Assembly: GCF_027111275.1 (NCBI RefSeq)
Contig: NZ_CP114286.1
Span: 620,001 to 684,000, forward strand
Length of the DNA: 64,000 nt
Source of the DNA: Flavobacterium luteolum
GTDB lineage: Bacteria; Bacteroidota; Bacteroidia; Flavobacteriales; Flavobacteriaceae
Reading direction: 5' to 3'
Position 1 is the first letter of the stretch. The number at the start of each line of letters is the position of its first letter. The notes under the pieces were generated by a model that was given only the letters and a program-made list of their open reading frames with translations, was not told the DNA's origin and did not search any database. The translations under genes and the position numbers were made by a program. Positions 51,747 to 60,280 of this stretch are shown piece by piece.

Positions 51747-51778
51747 AAACCCGATAAATTTACTTTTATCGGGTTTTG
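51747..51778. terminator. bidirectional terminator after ilvE
   Basis: AAACCCGATA/TATCGGGTTT stem, 10 pairs, between convergent genes. Confidence 0.88.
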
Positions 51779-51782
51779 TTTT

Positions 51783-52163
51783 TTATAATAATTTCGAAAA
51801 ATCAGGTTTAAAATAATTTGGGCCTTTCATTACTTTTCCGTCTTCACGATAAATTGGTTTTCCATCTTCACCCAATTTACTCATATTACTGCGTTGAATT
51901 TCATCAAATACAGCTTCTATTTTATCTTGAAGTCCGTGTTCTATAATTGTTCCGCACAAAATATACATCATATCTCCAAGTGCATCTGCAATTTCAACCA
52001 AATCATTATTTTGAACTGCCTCGTAATACTCTTCATTTTCTTCCTTCATTAAATTATAACGAAGCAATTTTTTCTCTGCTCCTACATCGGCAATTGGAGT
52101 TGCGCTATGGCCAATTTTAAAAGCAGTGTGAAATTCGGTTACGGCGTCAAGTTGTTTTTTCAT
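51783..52163 (-). CDS. MazG-like nucleoside triphosphate pyrophosphohydrolase
   Basis: 126 residues, all-alpha NTP-PPase. The Mg-binding EENEEYYEA and EIADALGDMMYIL blocks give the EExxE and ExxD pattern of the MazG/phosphoribosyl-ATP pyrophosphohydrolase superfamily. It should hydrolyse nucleoside triphosphates to monophosphates, perhaps cleaning the nucleotide pool. Convergent to ilvE; otherwise alone. Confidence 0.82.
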   Translation of the reverse strand: MKKQLDAVTEFHTAFKIGHSATPIADVGAEKKLLRYNLMKEENEEYYEAVQNNDLVEIADALGDMMYILCGTIIEHGLQDKIEAVFDEIQRSNMSKLGEDGKPIYREDGKVMKGPNYFKPDFSKLL

Positions 52164-52269
52164 ATAGTAGTTTTCTTTTTTTTGCTAATTTAAGTCACTT
52201 TCTAATAAATCTGAAAATTTATTGAATGAAATGAAAAGCCAATTTAGCAGCAAATCGTTTACAAATCTC

Positions 52270-52277
52270 TAAATTTG
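52270..52277 (+). promoter_or_regulatory. promoter box TAAATTTG of the small membrane protein gene
   Basis: Exact match, 18 bases before the ATG at 52296. It overlaps an in-frame TTG, which therefore cannot be the start. Confidence 0.65.
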
Positions 52278-52295
52278 CTAAAAATTTTTATAACT

Positions 52296-52484
52296 ATGTT
52301 TAGTCAAGGACAAATACTATTTGGAGTATGCTTTTTTATCGCTTTTGTAATCATTATGATATTTGCTTATCGAAAAGATTTAAAATTACATAAAGTCTTT
52401 TATAAAGGAAATTACAAAGTACTCCTAGCCTTTCTGCTTTTTATTGTCCTTTTGTTCGTAATTAAAATATTTTTAAAAAGATAA
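52296..52484 (+). CDS. small two-helix membrane protein
   Basis: 62 residues: transmembrane helix about 6-25, charged loop AYRKDLKLHKVFYKG, second helix about 42-60, Lys/Arg end. Both termini are probably on the same side. No known family recognised. Confidence 0.6.
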   Translation: MFSQGQILFGVCFFIAFVIIMIFAYRKDLKLHKVFYKGNYKVLLAFLLFIVLLFVIKIFLKR

Positions 52485-52579
52485 ATTATTCTGGTCGCCA
52501 TAAAATAAACCTAATCATTATGGGTTATTAGTAAGACTCATGATAAATTTATAACTTTACCGAAACCAAACAATCTACC

Positions 52580-53773
52580 ATGAAAATTCTAAAGTATTTA
52601 TTTCTTTTTGCACTTTTAAGCTTTGTTGCTCTTACTGTTTTTGTTGCTACTCAGAAAGGAGATTTTTCTGTAGAAAGAAGTAAAGTTATCAATTCGCCTC
52701 GTGCAACGGTTTATAACTACTTAAATGACTTTAGAAATTACGAAGATTTTGAATCATGGTCGGTTGAAGATCCTTCTATCAAAATGACGTATGCTAATAA
52801 AACAAGCGGAAATGGCGCTACATTTTATTGGGATGGTGTTGATGGAAAAGGAAATTCTATTATCCTTAAAACAAAAGATGGCGAAAGTATTGACCAAAAA
52901 ATGCAATTTGATGGTACAGAAGCTAATGTAAACTGGACCTTAAAAGATACTTTGAACGGAAAAACAAAAGTTACTTGGAAAGGAAAAGGAACAATGAGCT
53001 TTTTGTTTAAAATATATACCGCATTACATGGAGGTTCAGATAGAGTTATTGGAACTATTTACGAAAAAAGTTTAGCCAATATTGATAAAAACTTAGACTA
53101 CGAAACCAAAACTTTTGCCGTTACAGTAGATGGAGTGATAAAGAAAACCGAAACTCCGTATATCAAACAGACTTTTACTAGCGAAATTGCCAAAATAAGT
53201 AAAAATGCTAGAATTGTAATTCCGAAGCTTATTCACTTTAGTGAAACAAATGGTTTGTCTGCGGTAGGAAAGCCTTTTATCATTTATCATACCTACGACA
53301 CCAAAACTGGTTTAGCAAAGATTTCAATATGTCTGCCTATTAACAAAGAAATTTCAACTAGCTCGGGAAGCGATATTTTAGCTGGAAAATTAAATGGTTT
53401 TGACGCTGTAAAAACAACTCTTACTGGAGATTACTCTCATAGAAACGAAGCAATAGCTAAAACAACTGCTTACATTAATAACCAAAAAATTATTCCAGAC
53501 TTAAGCTGGTCGCATCTTGAAATCTTGACTTTAAGCAAATTGGATGTAAAAGCTTCTTCAAAATTGGTAACTGAGATTTATTTCCCAATAAAGCCTAAAG
53601 TAGTTCCTGCTGCAACTGTTACCGAGCCTGTTTATGCTCCAGAAAGTACTGGCGAGACTACAAGCGAGCCACGTACAGAACAGCCACGCACAGAACCCGT
53701 AAAACGCAAACCAGCCGCACCAGCTCCTGCTCCAGCGCAAACACCTGCACAAGAAGAAGACTCAGAATTTTAA
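52580..53773 (+). CDS. SRPBCC-domain membrane-anchored protein with Pro-rich tail
   Basis: 397 residues. N-terminal membrane helix (4-24), then an SRPBCC (START-like) domain (about 30-170; PRATVYNYLNDFRNYEDFESWS), a second alpha/beta domain like the GyrI ligand-binding fold (about 190-345; YHTYDTKTGLAKISICLPI), and a Pro/Glu/Ala-rich tail (about 350-397). It probably binds a hydrophobic small molecule at the membrane; the ligand is unknown. It lies 79 bases before the ECF sigma gene on the same strand, but linkage to it is uncertain. Confidence 0.78.
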   Translation: MKILKYLFLFALLSFVALTVFVATQKGDFSVERSKVINSPRATVYNYLNDFRNYEDFESWSVEDPSIKMTYANKTSGNGATFYWDGVDGKGNSIILKTKDGESIDQKMQFDGTEANVNWTLKDTLNGKTKVTWKGKGTMSFLFKIYTALHGGSDRVIGTIYEKSLANIDKNLDYETKTFAVTVDGVIKKTETPYIKQTFTSEIAKISKNARIVIPKLIHFSETNGLSAVGKPFIIYHTYDTKTGLAKISICLPINKEISTSSGSDILAGKLNGFDAVKTTLTGDYSHRNEAIAKTTAYINNQKIIPDLSWSHLEILTLSKLDVKASSKLVTEIYFPIKPKVVPAATVTEPVYAPESTGETTSEPRTEQPRTEPVKRKPAAPAPAPAQTPAQEEDSEF

Positions 53774-53852
53774 ATAATTCCAAAGGTTTATTAAACCTTT
53801 TGCTTTAAATTCTGTCTAACTTCTATTAAAAAAAGTTTACAAAACAAAAAGT

Positions 53853-54395
53853 TTGATAGACGAGAAAGAATTTATAAAACAATTATTAACCCCTGAAACG
53901 CAAAATGTTGCGTTTCAAAGACTCTTGTCCGATTATCAGCGTCCTCTGTATTCTCATATTCGAAACATTGTTTTGAATCATGATGATGCTGATGATGTTT
54001 TACAGAACACTTTCGTAAAAGTCTTTCAAAATCTTAAAAACTTTAAAGGAGAAAGTAAACTTTTTTCCTGGATGTATCGCATTGCTACCAATGAAGCTTT
54101 GACTTTTTTATCTCAAAAAGCAAAATTAAATGGCATTTCGTCTGAAGATCTGCAAAACAAAACGATTGATAATTTAAAAGCTGATCTTTATTTTGATGGA
54201 GATGAAATTCAAATCAAACTTCAAAAAGCAATTGTAACGCTTCCAGAAAAACAGCAATTAGTTTTCAAAATGAAATATTTTGAAGAATTAAAATATGAAG
54301 AAATCGCAGAAATCTTAGGAACATCTGTTGGAGCTTTAAAAGCATCTTATCATTACGCAGTAAAAAAAATTGAATTATATGTTACATCAAATTAA
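53853..54395 (+). CDS. ECF-type RNA polymerase sigma factor
   Basis: 180 residues. Sigma region 2 (SDYQRPLYSHIRNIVLNHDDADDVLQNTFVKVFQNLKNFKGESKLFSWMYRIATNEALTFL) and region 4 (LPEKQQLVFKMKYFEELKYEEIAEILGTSVGALKASYHYAVKKIE) are complete. The best start is TTG at 53853: the first in-frame ATG comes within region 2. The next two genes are a membrane protein and a periplasmic 'sensor', the usual flavobacterial ECF operon. Confidence 0.9.
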   Translation: MIDEKEFIKQLLTPETQNVAFQRLLSDYQRPLYSHIRNIVLNHDDADDVLQNTFVKVFQNLKNFKGESKLFSWMYRIATNEALTFLSQKAKLNGISSEDLQNKTIDNLKADLYFDGDEIQIKLQKAIVTLPEKQQLVFKMKYFEELKYEEIAEILGTSVGALKASYHYAVKKIELYVTSN

Positions 54396-54428
54396 ACCTT
54401 TTGTAACAAAAACTATCTTATAAGTATC

Positions 54429-54848
54429 ATGAAAACATTTAAATTAGAAAACGAACCCAAAATAAAATCTGGTTTTAAAACCCCAGACAATTATTTTGAT
54501 AATTTTCCAGAAAAGGTTTTACAACAATTAGACGAAAAAGAAGTTAAAGTAATTCCTTTTTACAAACGTAACAAAACAATTTGGATGGCTGCTGCTGCCG
54601 TAATTGGATTTGCATTGTTAATTCCTGTCATAAATAATTATAAAGCAAACTCAAACGATCTTGACGAAGCTACTTTGGAAAACTATTTATCTTATCATTC
54701 TAATATCAGCCAATACGATTTAATTCAAACCTTAGACGACAGTGATATTGAAAAATTAGGCAACGATGTTACTTTGGAAGACGAAACATTAGAAGATATC
54801 TTGGCGACAAGTCCAAACTTAGAACACTTAATTTCAGAACAAAATTAA
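54429..54848 (+). CDS. anti-sigma-like membrane protein
   Basis: 139 residues: cytoplasmic N-terminus (1-45), one transmembrane helix (IWMAAAAVIGFALLIPVINN, about 52-71), an acidic periplasmic part with many Asp/Glu/Leu. It follows the sigma gene by 33 bases. The topology and place suggest an anti-sigma or sensor subunit, though no ZAS/RskA-type motif is seen. Confidence 0.65.
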   Translation: MKTFKLENEPKIKSGFKTPDNYFDNFPEKVLQQLDEKEVKVIPFYKRNKTIWMAAAAVIGFALLIPVINNYKANSNDLDEATLENYLSYHSNISQYDLIQTLDDSDIEKLGNDVTLEDETLEDILATSPNLEHLISEQN

Positions 54849-54879
54849 ATCAAACTTAACTCAACAACTTAGCTTAACA

Positions 54880-55338
54880 ATGAAAATAAAAAACATTTTA
54901 CCACTCCTGCTATTTCTGACAAGTTTTTCAATTTTTGCCCAAAGCGGAAAAATTGATGAAAAGCGAGAAAAAATCAAAGCTTTTAAAGTATCTTTTTTGA
55001 CAACAGAATTAGAATTAACTTCAACCGAAGCAGAAAAATTCTGGCCAATTTATAATGCTTACGACGATAAGCAATATGAATTAAAGTATTTAAAAATGAA
55101 AACGTATCTCAAAAAGCTTAAAGATGATAATCTTGTAAATCTTTCAGATAAAGATGCTGCAACATTATTATCTCAGATTGAAAGTACAGATAAGGAAATA
55201 TATCAGCTTCGAGAAAAATATACGAATAGTCTAAAAAAAATACTTCCAGCAAAAAAAATATTATTGCTTAAAAAATCAGAAGACGACTTTAATAGAAAAT
55301 TATTGCAACAATACCGAGACAAAGGCAATAAAGACTAA
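54880..55338 (+). CDS. periplasmic sensor of ECF-type sigma factor (Spy/CpxP-like)
   Basis: 152 residues; signal peptide (NILPLLLFLTSFSIFAQ) then a helical protein with LELTSTEAEKFWPIYNAYDDKQ, the family's LTxxE/Q-like motif. It is the third gene of the ECF operon and is commonly annotated as a sensor of ECF-type sigma factor. It probably monitors envelope stress. Confidence 0.8.
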   Translation: MKIKNILPLLLFLTSFSIFAQSGKIDEKREKIKAFKVSFLTTELELTSTEAEKFWPIYNAYDDKQYELKYLKMKTYLKKLKDDNLVNLSDKDAATLLSQIESTDKEIYQLREKYTNSLKKILPAKKILLLKKSEDDFNRKLLQQYRDKGNKD

Positions 55339-55359
55339 GAATAACAAAACAACAGCGAT

Positions 55360-55405
55360 AAGAACCCTATATAATAATACTTACTTTATTATTTAGGGTT
55401 CTTAT
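55360..55405. terminator. bidirectional terminator after the ECF operon
   Basis: AGAACCCTA (55361-55369) pairs with TAGGGTTCT (55394-55402), with inner TAATAATA/TATTATTA pairing and flanking A/T runs. Confidence 0.85.
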
Positions 55406-55409
55406 TTTT

Positions 55410-56471
55410 TTATTTAAAATTCAGTCGAACTACTTTATTATGTCCAGCTGCGATTGCAGTATTTCTGTTTACAAAACGAATGGTAAAAAATTTGGTATCT
55501 GTAGAAAGCTGCATCCAGTTTTCACCACCATTTTGAGAATATTGTATTCCTTCTGAACCTACACAAACAATTTCTCTTCCATTACCTCCAGGAACATATT
55601 GAATGCATGATGCATAACCAAATCCCATATTCTGACCAATTAATTGCCAAGTCTTGCCACCATCTTTTGTAAAAGCTTTATTATTGGCTTTATTATTAGG
55701 AAGGTCGTAATCTCCTCCTGCAATGAAACCTTGTTTAGAATCATAAAAATCGGCAGTAAAAATTCCTGTCATTTGCTTTCCTTGCACAATAGGAGTTTCT
55801 ACAACTTTCCATGTTTTTGCTTTATCAGGAGAATAAAAAACACGTGCTTTTTTTCCACCTGAAACTAACCATGTATCATTTCCTTTTATAACGATATTAG
55901 TGTTACTTGCAGCAAAAGCAGCCTCTCCAGTACTATTTGTTGGCAATTTATCAGACAGTAATTTTGTCCACGTTTCTCCACCGTCACGAGTAACAATAAT
56001 TGAGAACGTATCCTCTGTTGGATCACCAATTGCAATTCCTTCCTTATCGTTCCAAAACTGCATGCTATCGTAAAATACTTTCGGATTAATTTCTTTATAA
56101 ACCAATTTAACTTTGCGGTCTTTTTTTGAAACTGAATAAAGGAGTGCCGGATTTGCAACACTTAGCAAAAAAATATCTTTTGAAGTTTGTGCAATACTTC
56201 TAAATTCTAATTTAAGTGTATCACGATAAATATGTTCTTCAAATTTTTCTTTTTTATCCAAATCATAATAACCAAAACGAGAATTATCTGCCCCATACCA
56301 AACTTTATTTTTATCAATAAGAATTGCTCTAATACTTATTCTGTCTTTGAATAATGTATCTACAGTCATAGATGTGAAGCCATTATTGTAAACAACGTCA
56401 GTTTTATAGTTAAATGTCCTAAAAGACATCAGTAAAATAAAAATAACACAAAATAAAGCGAGTTTTTTCAT
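55410..56471 (-). CDS. BNR/YCF48-like beta-propeller protein, exported
   Basis: 353 residues; N-terminal signal segment (KLALFCVIFILLMSF). At least four Asp-box units: TRDGGETWTKL, SPDKAKTWKV, TKDGGKTWQL and SQNGGENWMQL, spaced about 50-60 residues, giving a six- or seven-bladed propeller as in YCF48/sialidase-type repeats. No catalytic sialidase residues (Arg triad) are obvious. Often mis-annotated as an oxidoreductase; I see no redox motif. Function unknown. Confidence 0.8.
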   Translation of the reverse strand: MKKLALFCVIFILLMSFRTFNYKTDVVYNNGFTSMTVDTLFKDRISIRAILIDKNKVWYGADNSRFGYYDLDKKEKFEEHIYRDTLKLEFRSIAQTSKDIFLLSVANPALLYSVSKKDRKVKLVYKEINPKVFYDSMQFWNDKEGIAIGDPTEDTFSIIVTRDGGETWTKLLSDKLPTNSTGEAAFAASNTNIVIKGNDTWLVSGGKKARVFYSPDKAKTWKVVETPIVQGKQMTGIFTADFYDSKQGFIAGGDYDLPNNKANNKAFTKDGGKTWQLIGQNMGFGYASCIQYVPGGNGREIVCVGSEGIQYSQNGGENWMQLSTDTKFFTIRFVNRNTAIAAGHNKVVRLNFK

Positions 56472-56722
56472 AGGAAATTTAAAATTTGGTTAACGCTAAA
56501 ATACAATTAATTCCCACATAGAAAATAAATTTTCCCATTTTTTTCGACAGGCCTATTTATTGTTTCATTTACAGAACTTTATACAAAAAAAAATATTAGC
56601 AAACATTTATTCAAAATTAAAAAACTAACAATCAACTATTTACATACACCGTAATAACCTTCAAATTTTATGGCACAGTAATTGGATATCTCCTATCACA
56701 AATAATTTAATACAAATTAGCC

Positions 56723-58033
56723 ATGAAAGCGAATTTACTTTTAATAGCGATATCAGCCTTAGTTTTTAGTTCTTGTGCTGTACAAGGCCAGACTACTGTA
56801 TATGCAAAAAACTCAGATATAAGCGATAACTTAGATTTAAGAGCTGTTGCTTCAATGTTTGGAGAATCAGCTAACCTTCAAGATTTTGAAAGACGTTTAA
56901 ATGATCCAAAATATCAAATATCAAATTTAGACCTTAATGGCGATAACGAAGTAGATTATCTTCGTGTTATTGAGAGCGTTGAAAACAGAACACACGTTGT
57001 AATTATTCAAGCTGTTTTAGATCGTGATGTTTACCAAGACGTTGCTACTATTGATGTAGAAAGAGACAATTACAATAAAGTAAGCGTTCAAATTGTTGGT
57101 AACACGTATTTGTATGGAGCAAATTATATTTATGAACCCGTTTACAGTGTAGCTCCTGTTATTTACACCTCATTTTGGGTAACAAATTACAGACCTTATT
57201 ATTCAACCTGGTATTGGGGCTATTACCCAACGTATTATGCGGCATGGAGACCATATCCTGTTTATAGATACAGAAACAATATTAACGTTTGCATCAATGT
57301 ACACAACACATACAACTATGTAAACGTGAGAAGAAGTTACAGAGCTCCAGCAATCTATGAAACAAGACGTACTTATGGATATGAAAGAATGCGTCCGAAC
57401 AACAGTTTTGCAGAAAGACATGCTAACACAACCAACAGATATGATTTAGATCAAAGACGTGTTACGAGCAGAGAAACTAGCAGAAATACATATAATACAA
57501 ACAGAAATTATACAGGTAGAACTTCTGATAACGGAATTTCTAACAGAACATACGCTGATAATAAAAACACAACAAGCAGACCTACTGTAGACAGAAGTAA
57601 CAATAGCTATGGTAATAGCAACAGCAACAGAGGTTACAACTCTACAGGCAGAAGTTCTGAAAGTGTAAATACTGAGAGAAGCACAAATCGTGATTATTCT
57701 ACTAGAGTAAATAATTCACAAAGAGCTGAGAGTACTCCAAGAGCACAAAATACCCAAAGAGTAGATTACGGAAGCAGCAATACTTCTGCTACATCAAGAG
57801 GATATTCTAATCGTGAGACAGCTGCTCCAAGAGCCGAAAGAAGTTCAAGAAGTTACTCAGAAAACCAATCTAGTGGAAACAATAGAGATTATTCTGCTAG
57901 ACCACAGCAAAATCAGCGTTCAGAATCTCCAAGAATGAGCCAGGAATCTTCTAGAGTAAGCCAAGAATCTCGAGGAGGACAGAGCCAAAGAGATAACGGA
58001 TCTAGTTCTAGAGGGAACGGCAGAAGAGGTTAA
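56723..58033 (+). CDS. lipoprotein with Tyr-rich middle and Arg/Ser/Asn-rich low-complexity tail
   Basis: 436 residues. Lipoprotein-like signal with SSCAVQGQ. The N-terminal part (about 30-135) has an ordered EF-hand-like LDLNGDNEVDYLRV segment. A Tyr/Trp/Pro region follows (YWGYYPTYYAAWRPYPVYRY, about 160-190). The last 200 residues are low complexity, R/S/N/G-rich, strongly basic. Such tails suggest disordered, nucleic-acid- or polysaccharide-binding surfaces, but this is inference. The 251-base gap before it holds no other gene that I can see. Confidence 0.7.
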   Translation: MKANLLLIAISALVFSSCAVQGQTTVYAKNSDISDNLDLRAVASMFGESANLQDFERRLNDPKYQISNLDLNGDNEVDYLRVIESVENRTHVVIIQAVLDRDVYQDVATIDVERDNYNKVSVQIVGNTYLYGANYIYEPVYSVAPVIYTSFWVTNYRPYYSTWYWGYYPTYYAAWRPYPVYRYRNNINVCINVHNTYNYVNVRRSYRAPAIYETRRTYGYERMRPNNSFAERHANTTNRYDLDQRRVTSRETSRNTYNTNRNYTGRTSDNGISNRTYADNKNTTSRPTVDRSNNSYGNSNSNRGYNSTGRSSESVNTERSTNRDYSTRVNNSQRAESTPRAQNTQRVDYGSSNTSATSRGYSNRETAAPRAERSSRSYSENQSSGNNRDYSARPQQNQRSESPRMSQESSRVSQESRGGQSQRDNGSSSRGNGRRG

Positions 58034-58061
58034 TTTTAGAATAAATAATATTTAAAAAGAG

Positions 58062-58090
58062 AAGCACAATTTTACGATTGTGCTTTTTTT
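58062..58090 (+). terminator. terminator of the Arg/Ser-rich lipoprotein gene
   Basis: AAGCACAAT/ATTGTGCTT stem, 9 pairs, followed by a T run. Confidence 0.88.
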
Positions 58091-58132
58091 TATCTTTTTA
58101 ATTTTAAATGCCTCTAATTTGTTTTAAAACAG

Positions 58133-58140
58133 TAAATTTG
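58133..58140 (+). promoter_or_regulatory. promoter box of kup (TAAATTTG)
   Basis: Exact TAnnTTTG match. It lies downstream of an in-frame ATG at 58108, which rules that ATG out as start of the Kup protein. Confidence 0.7.
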
Positions 58141-58164
58141 CAACCGTCTTTTTATAAAATTAAC

Positions 58165-60144
58165 ATGAGCGCATCGCATAAAAACTTACATAGTAAGTTG
58201 TCTATTGGGGGTTTATTAATTACTTTAGGGATTATTTATGGAGATATTGGAACCTCTCCATTGTATGTAATGAAGGCTATATTAGGCGATCATACGATAA
58301 ATGCTGATATTGTTTTAGGAGGTATCTCTTGTGTATTCTGGACCTTAACATTACAAACTACAATTAAATATGTACTTATTACTTTAAGTGCAGACAACCA
58401 CGGTGAAGGAGGAATTTTTGCTCTATATGCATTAGTCAAAAAAACAAAAATTCAATGGCTCATAGTACCCGCCATTATTGGAGGTAGTGCCCTGCTCGCC
58501 GACGGAATTATAACCCCACCTATTTCGATTTCATCTGCTGTAGAAGGAATTAGAGCATTCTACCCGACGATGGAAACACAAACCATTGTGTATATCGTAA
58601 TTACAATTCTATTCGTTTTATTCACCATTCAGCAGTTCGGAACTAAATTGGTTGGTAAATTCTTTGCCCCAATGATGCTGATCTGGTTTGCTATGTTAGG
58701 AACCTTAGGAGCTATTCAAGTAGCAAATTATCCAGAAGTAATAAAAGCAATCAATCCATATTACGCTTATCATTTATTATCGATACACCCTGATGGTTTC
58801 TTCGTTCTAGGTTTCGTATTCTTATGTACAACTGGAGCAGAAGCATTGTATTCTGACATGGGACACTGTGGTAGAAAAAATATCAGAATTAGCTGGATGT
58901 TTGTAAAAACGACTTTAGTTTTAAACTATTTCGGACAAGCAGCTTATTTAATTCACCACGAAGGAAGCACATTACAGCAATTAGGTGGTGAAAACGGAAA
59001 CCCGTTTTACTTAATTATGCCACATTGGTTTTTACCATTCGGAATTGTAGTTGCAACTCTTGCAGCTGTAATTGCATCTCAAGCGCTTATTTCTGGTTCG
59101 TTTACTTTGATCAACGAAGCAATGCGTCTGAACTTCTGGCCAAAAGTAAAAATCAAATACCCTACTGAAGTAAAAGGTCAATTATATATTCCGTCAATCA
59201 ACTGGTTATTGTTTTTTGGTTGTGTTGGAATCGTTTTACATTTCGAGAAATCAGGAAATATGGAGCATGCTTATGGTCTTGCCATTATTTTGTGTATGAT
59301 AATGACTACCATATTATTAAATTACTACTTAATCATGAAACGTGTAAAACTATACTTCATGGTACCGTTGATTACTATTTATTTATTGATTGAGTTTAGT
59401 TTCCTTTTCGCTAATATTACCAAATTTGCAGAAGGTGGTTATGTAACTTTAATCATTGCTAGTTTATTGATTTCTGTAATGACTATCTGGTATTTAGCTA
59501 AGAAAATCAACAAAAACTATACGAAAGTGGTTAAGGTTGACGACTACAAACAAGTTCTTGTTGAGTTAAGTCAAGATTTATCTATTCCGAAATACGCTAC
59601 GCATTTGGTTTATATGACTAATGCTAACCGCGTTGATGAACTCGAGGAAAAAATCATTTATTCTATCCTTCAAAAAAGACCAAAAAGAGCTGATATCTAT
59701 TGGTTCGTTCACGTGAATATTTTGACTGAACCTTATAAAACGCAATATAAAGTGACAGAAATTGCGAAAGATGATATTTATAGAATTGACTTTAATTTAG
59801 GTTTTAGAGAACCAACCAAAATCAATTTGATGTTTAGAGAAGTTATCAAAGACATGGTAAAACGTGGCGAAGTAGATATTACGAGCCGTTACGAATCTTT
59901 AAACAAAAACAATATTATTGGAGACTTTAAATTTGTATTGTCTGAGAAATTCTTATCAAATGACAATGATTTAAGATGGCATGAAAACATTATCATGAAT
60001 TCTTATTTCTTCATCAAGAAACTGAGTTTGTCTGAAGAAAGAGCTTTCGGTCTGGACAGTAGCTCTGTTAAGATAGAAAAATTCCCAATGGTGCTTCATG
60101 CTCCAGAAAATATTGGATTAACGCGAATTATTTCAAAAGAATAA
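58165..60144 (+). CDS. kup: KUP-family potassium uptake protein
   Basis: 659 residues from the ATG at 58165. Family start LITLGIIYGDIGTSPLYVM, then about 12 membrane segments (GGEGGIFALYALV-like NHGEGGIFALYALV, GTTGAEALYSDMGHCGRKNI-like TTGAEALYSDMGHCGR) and a C-terminal cytoplasmic domain (about 460-659). It imports K+, probably with H+. Own promoter and terminator. Confidence 0.93.
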   Translation: MSASHKNLHSKLSIGGLLITLGIIYGDIGTSPLYVMKAILGDHTINADIVLGGISCVFWTLTLQTTIKYVLITLSADNHGEGGIFALYALVKKTKIQWLIVPAIIGGSALLADGIITPPISISSAVEGIRAFYPTMETQTIVYIVITILFVLFTIQQFGTKLVGKFFAPMMLIWFAMLGTLGAIQVANYPEVIKAINPYYAYHLLSIHPDGFFVLGFVFLCTTGAEALYSDMGHCGRKNIRISWMFVKTTLVLNYFGQAAYLIHHEGSTLQQLGGENGNPFYLIMPHWFLPFGIVVATLAAVIASQALISGSFTLINEAMRLNFWPKVKIKYPTEVKGQLYIPSINWLLFFGCVGIVLHFEKSGNMEHAYGLAIILCMIMTTILLNYYLIMKRVKLYFMVPLITIYLLIEFSFLFANITKFAEGGYVTLIIASLLISVMTIWYLAKKINKNYTKVVKVDDYKQVLVELSQDLSIPKYATHLVYMTNANRVDELEEKIIYSILQKRPKRADIYWFVHVNILTEPYKTQYKVTEIAKDDIYRIDFNLGFREPTKINLMFREVIKDMVKRGEVDITSRYESLNKNNIIGDFKFVLSEKFLSNDNDLRWHENIIMNSYFFIKKLSLSEERAFGLDSSSVKIEKFPMVLHAPENIGLTRIISKE

Positions 60145-60163
60145 AAAGCTTAACAATAATTTC

Positions 60164-60193
60164 AAAAAACACTCTAAATTAGAGTGTTTTTTT
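60164..60193 (+). terminator. terminator of kup
   Basis: AAACACTCT/AGAGTGTTT stem, 9 pairs, followed by Ts. Confidence 0.88.
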
Positions 60194-60255
60194 CATTTAG
60201 TGAAAGTCTAAAGCAAGATTCAGTATTAAAAATTTAACTTTCAATCAATTAATAG

Positions 60256-60263
60256 TACCTTTG
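60256..60263 (+). promoter_or_regulatory. promoter box of the RsmB-type gene (TACCTTTG)
   Basis: Exact TAnnTTTG match 17 bases before the ATG at 60281. Confidence 0.7.
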
Positions 60264-60280
60264 CAACTCAAAATATAGAA

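Noticed and set aside
55410-56471. Oxidoreductase or active sialidase.
   Set aside because: Only Asp-box propeller repeats are visible; no redox motif and no sialidase Arg triad.
58108-58164. Upstream ATG for kup.
   Set aside because: The likely promoter (58133-58140) lies downstream of it.
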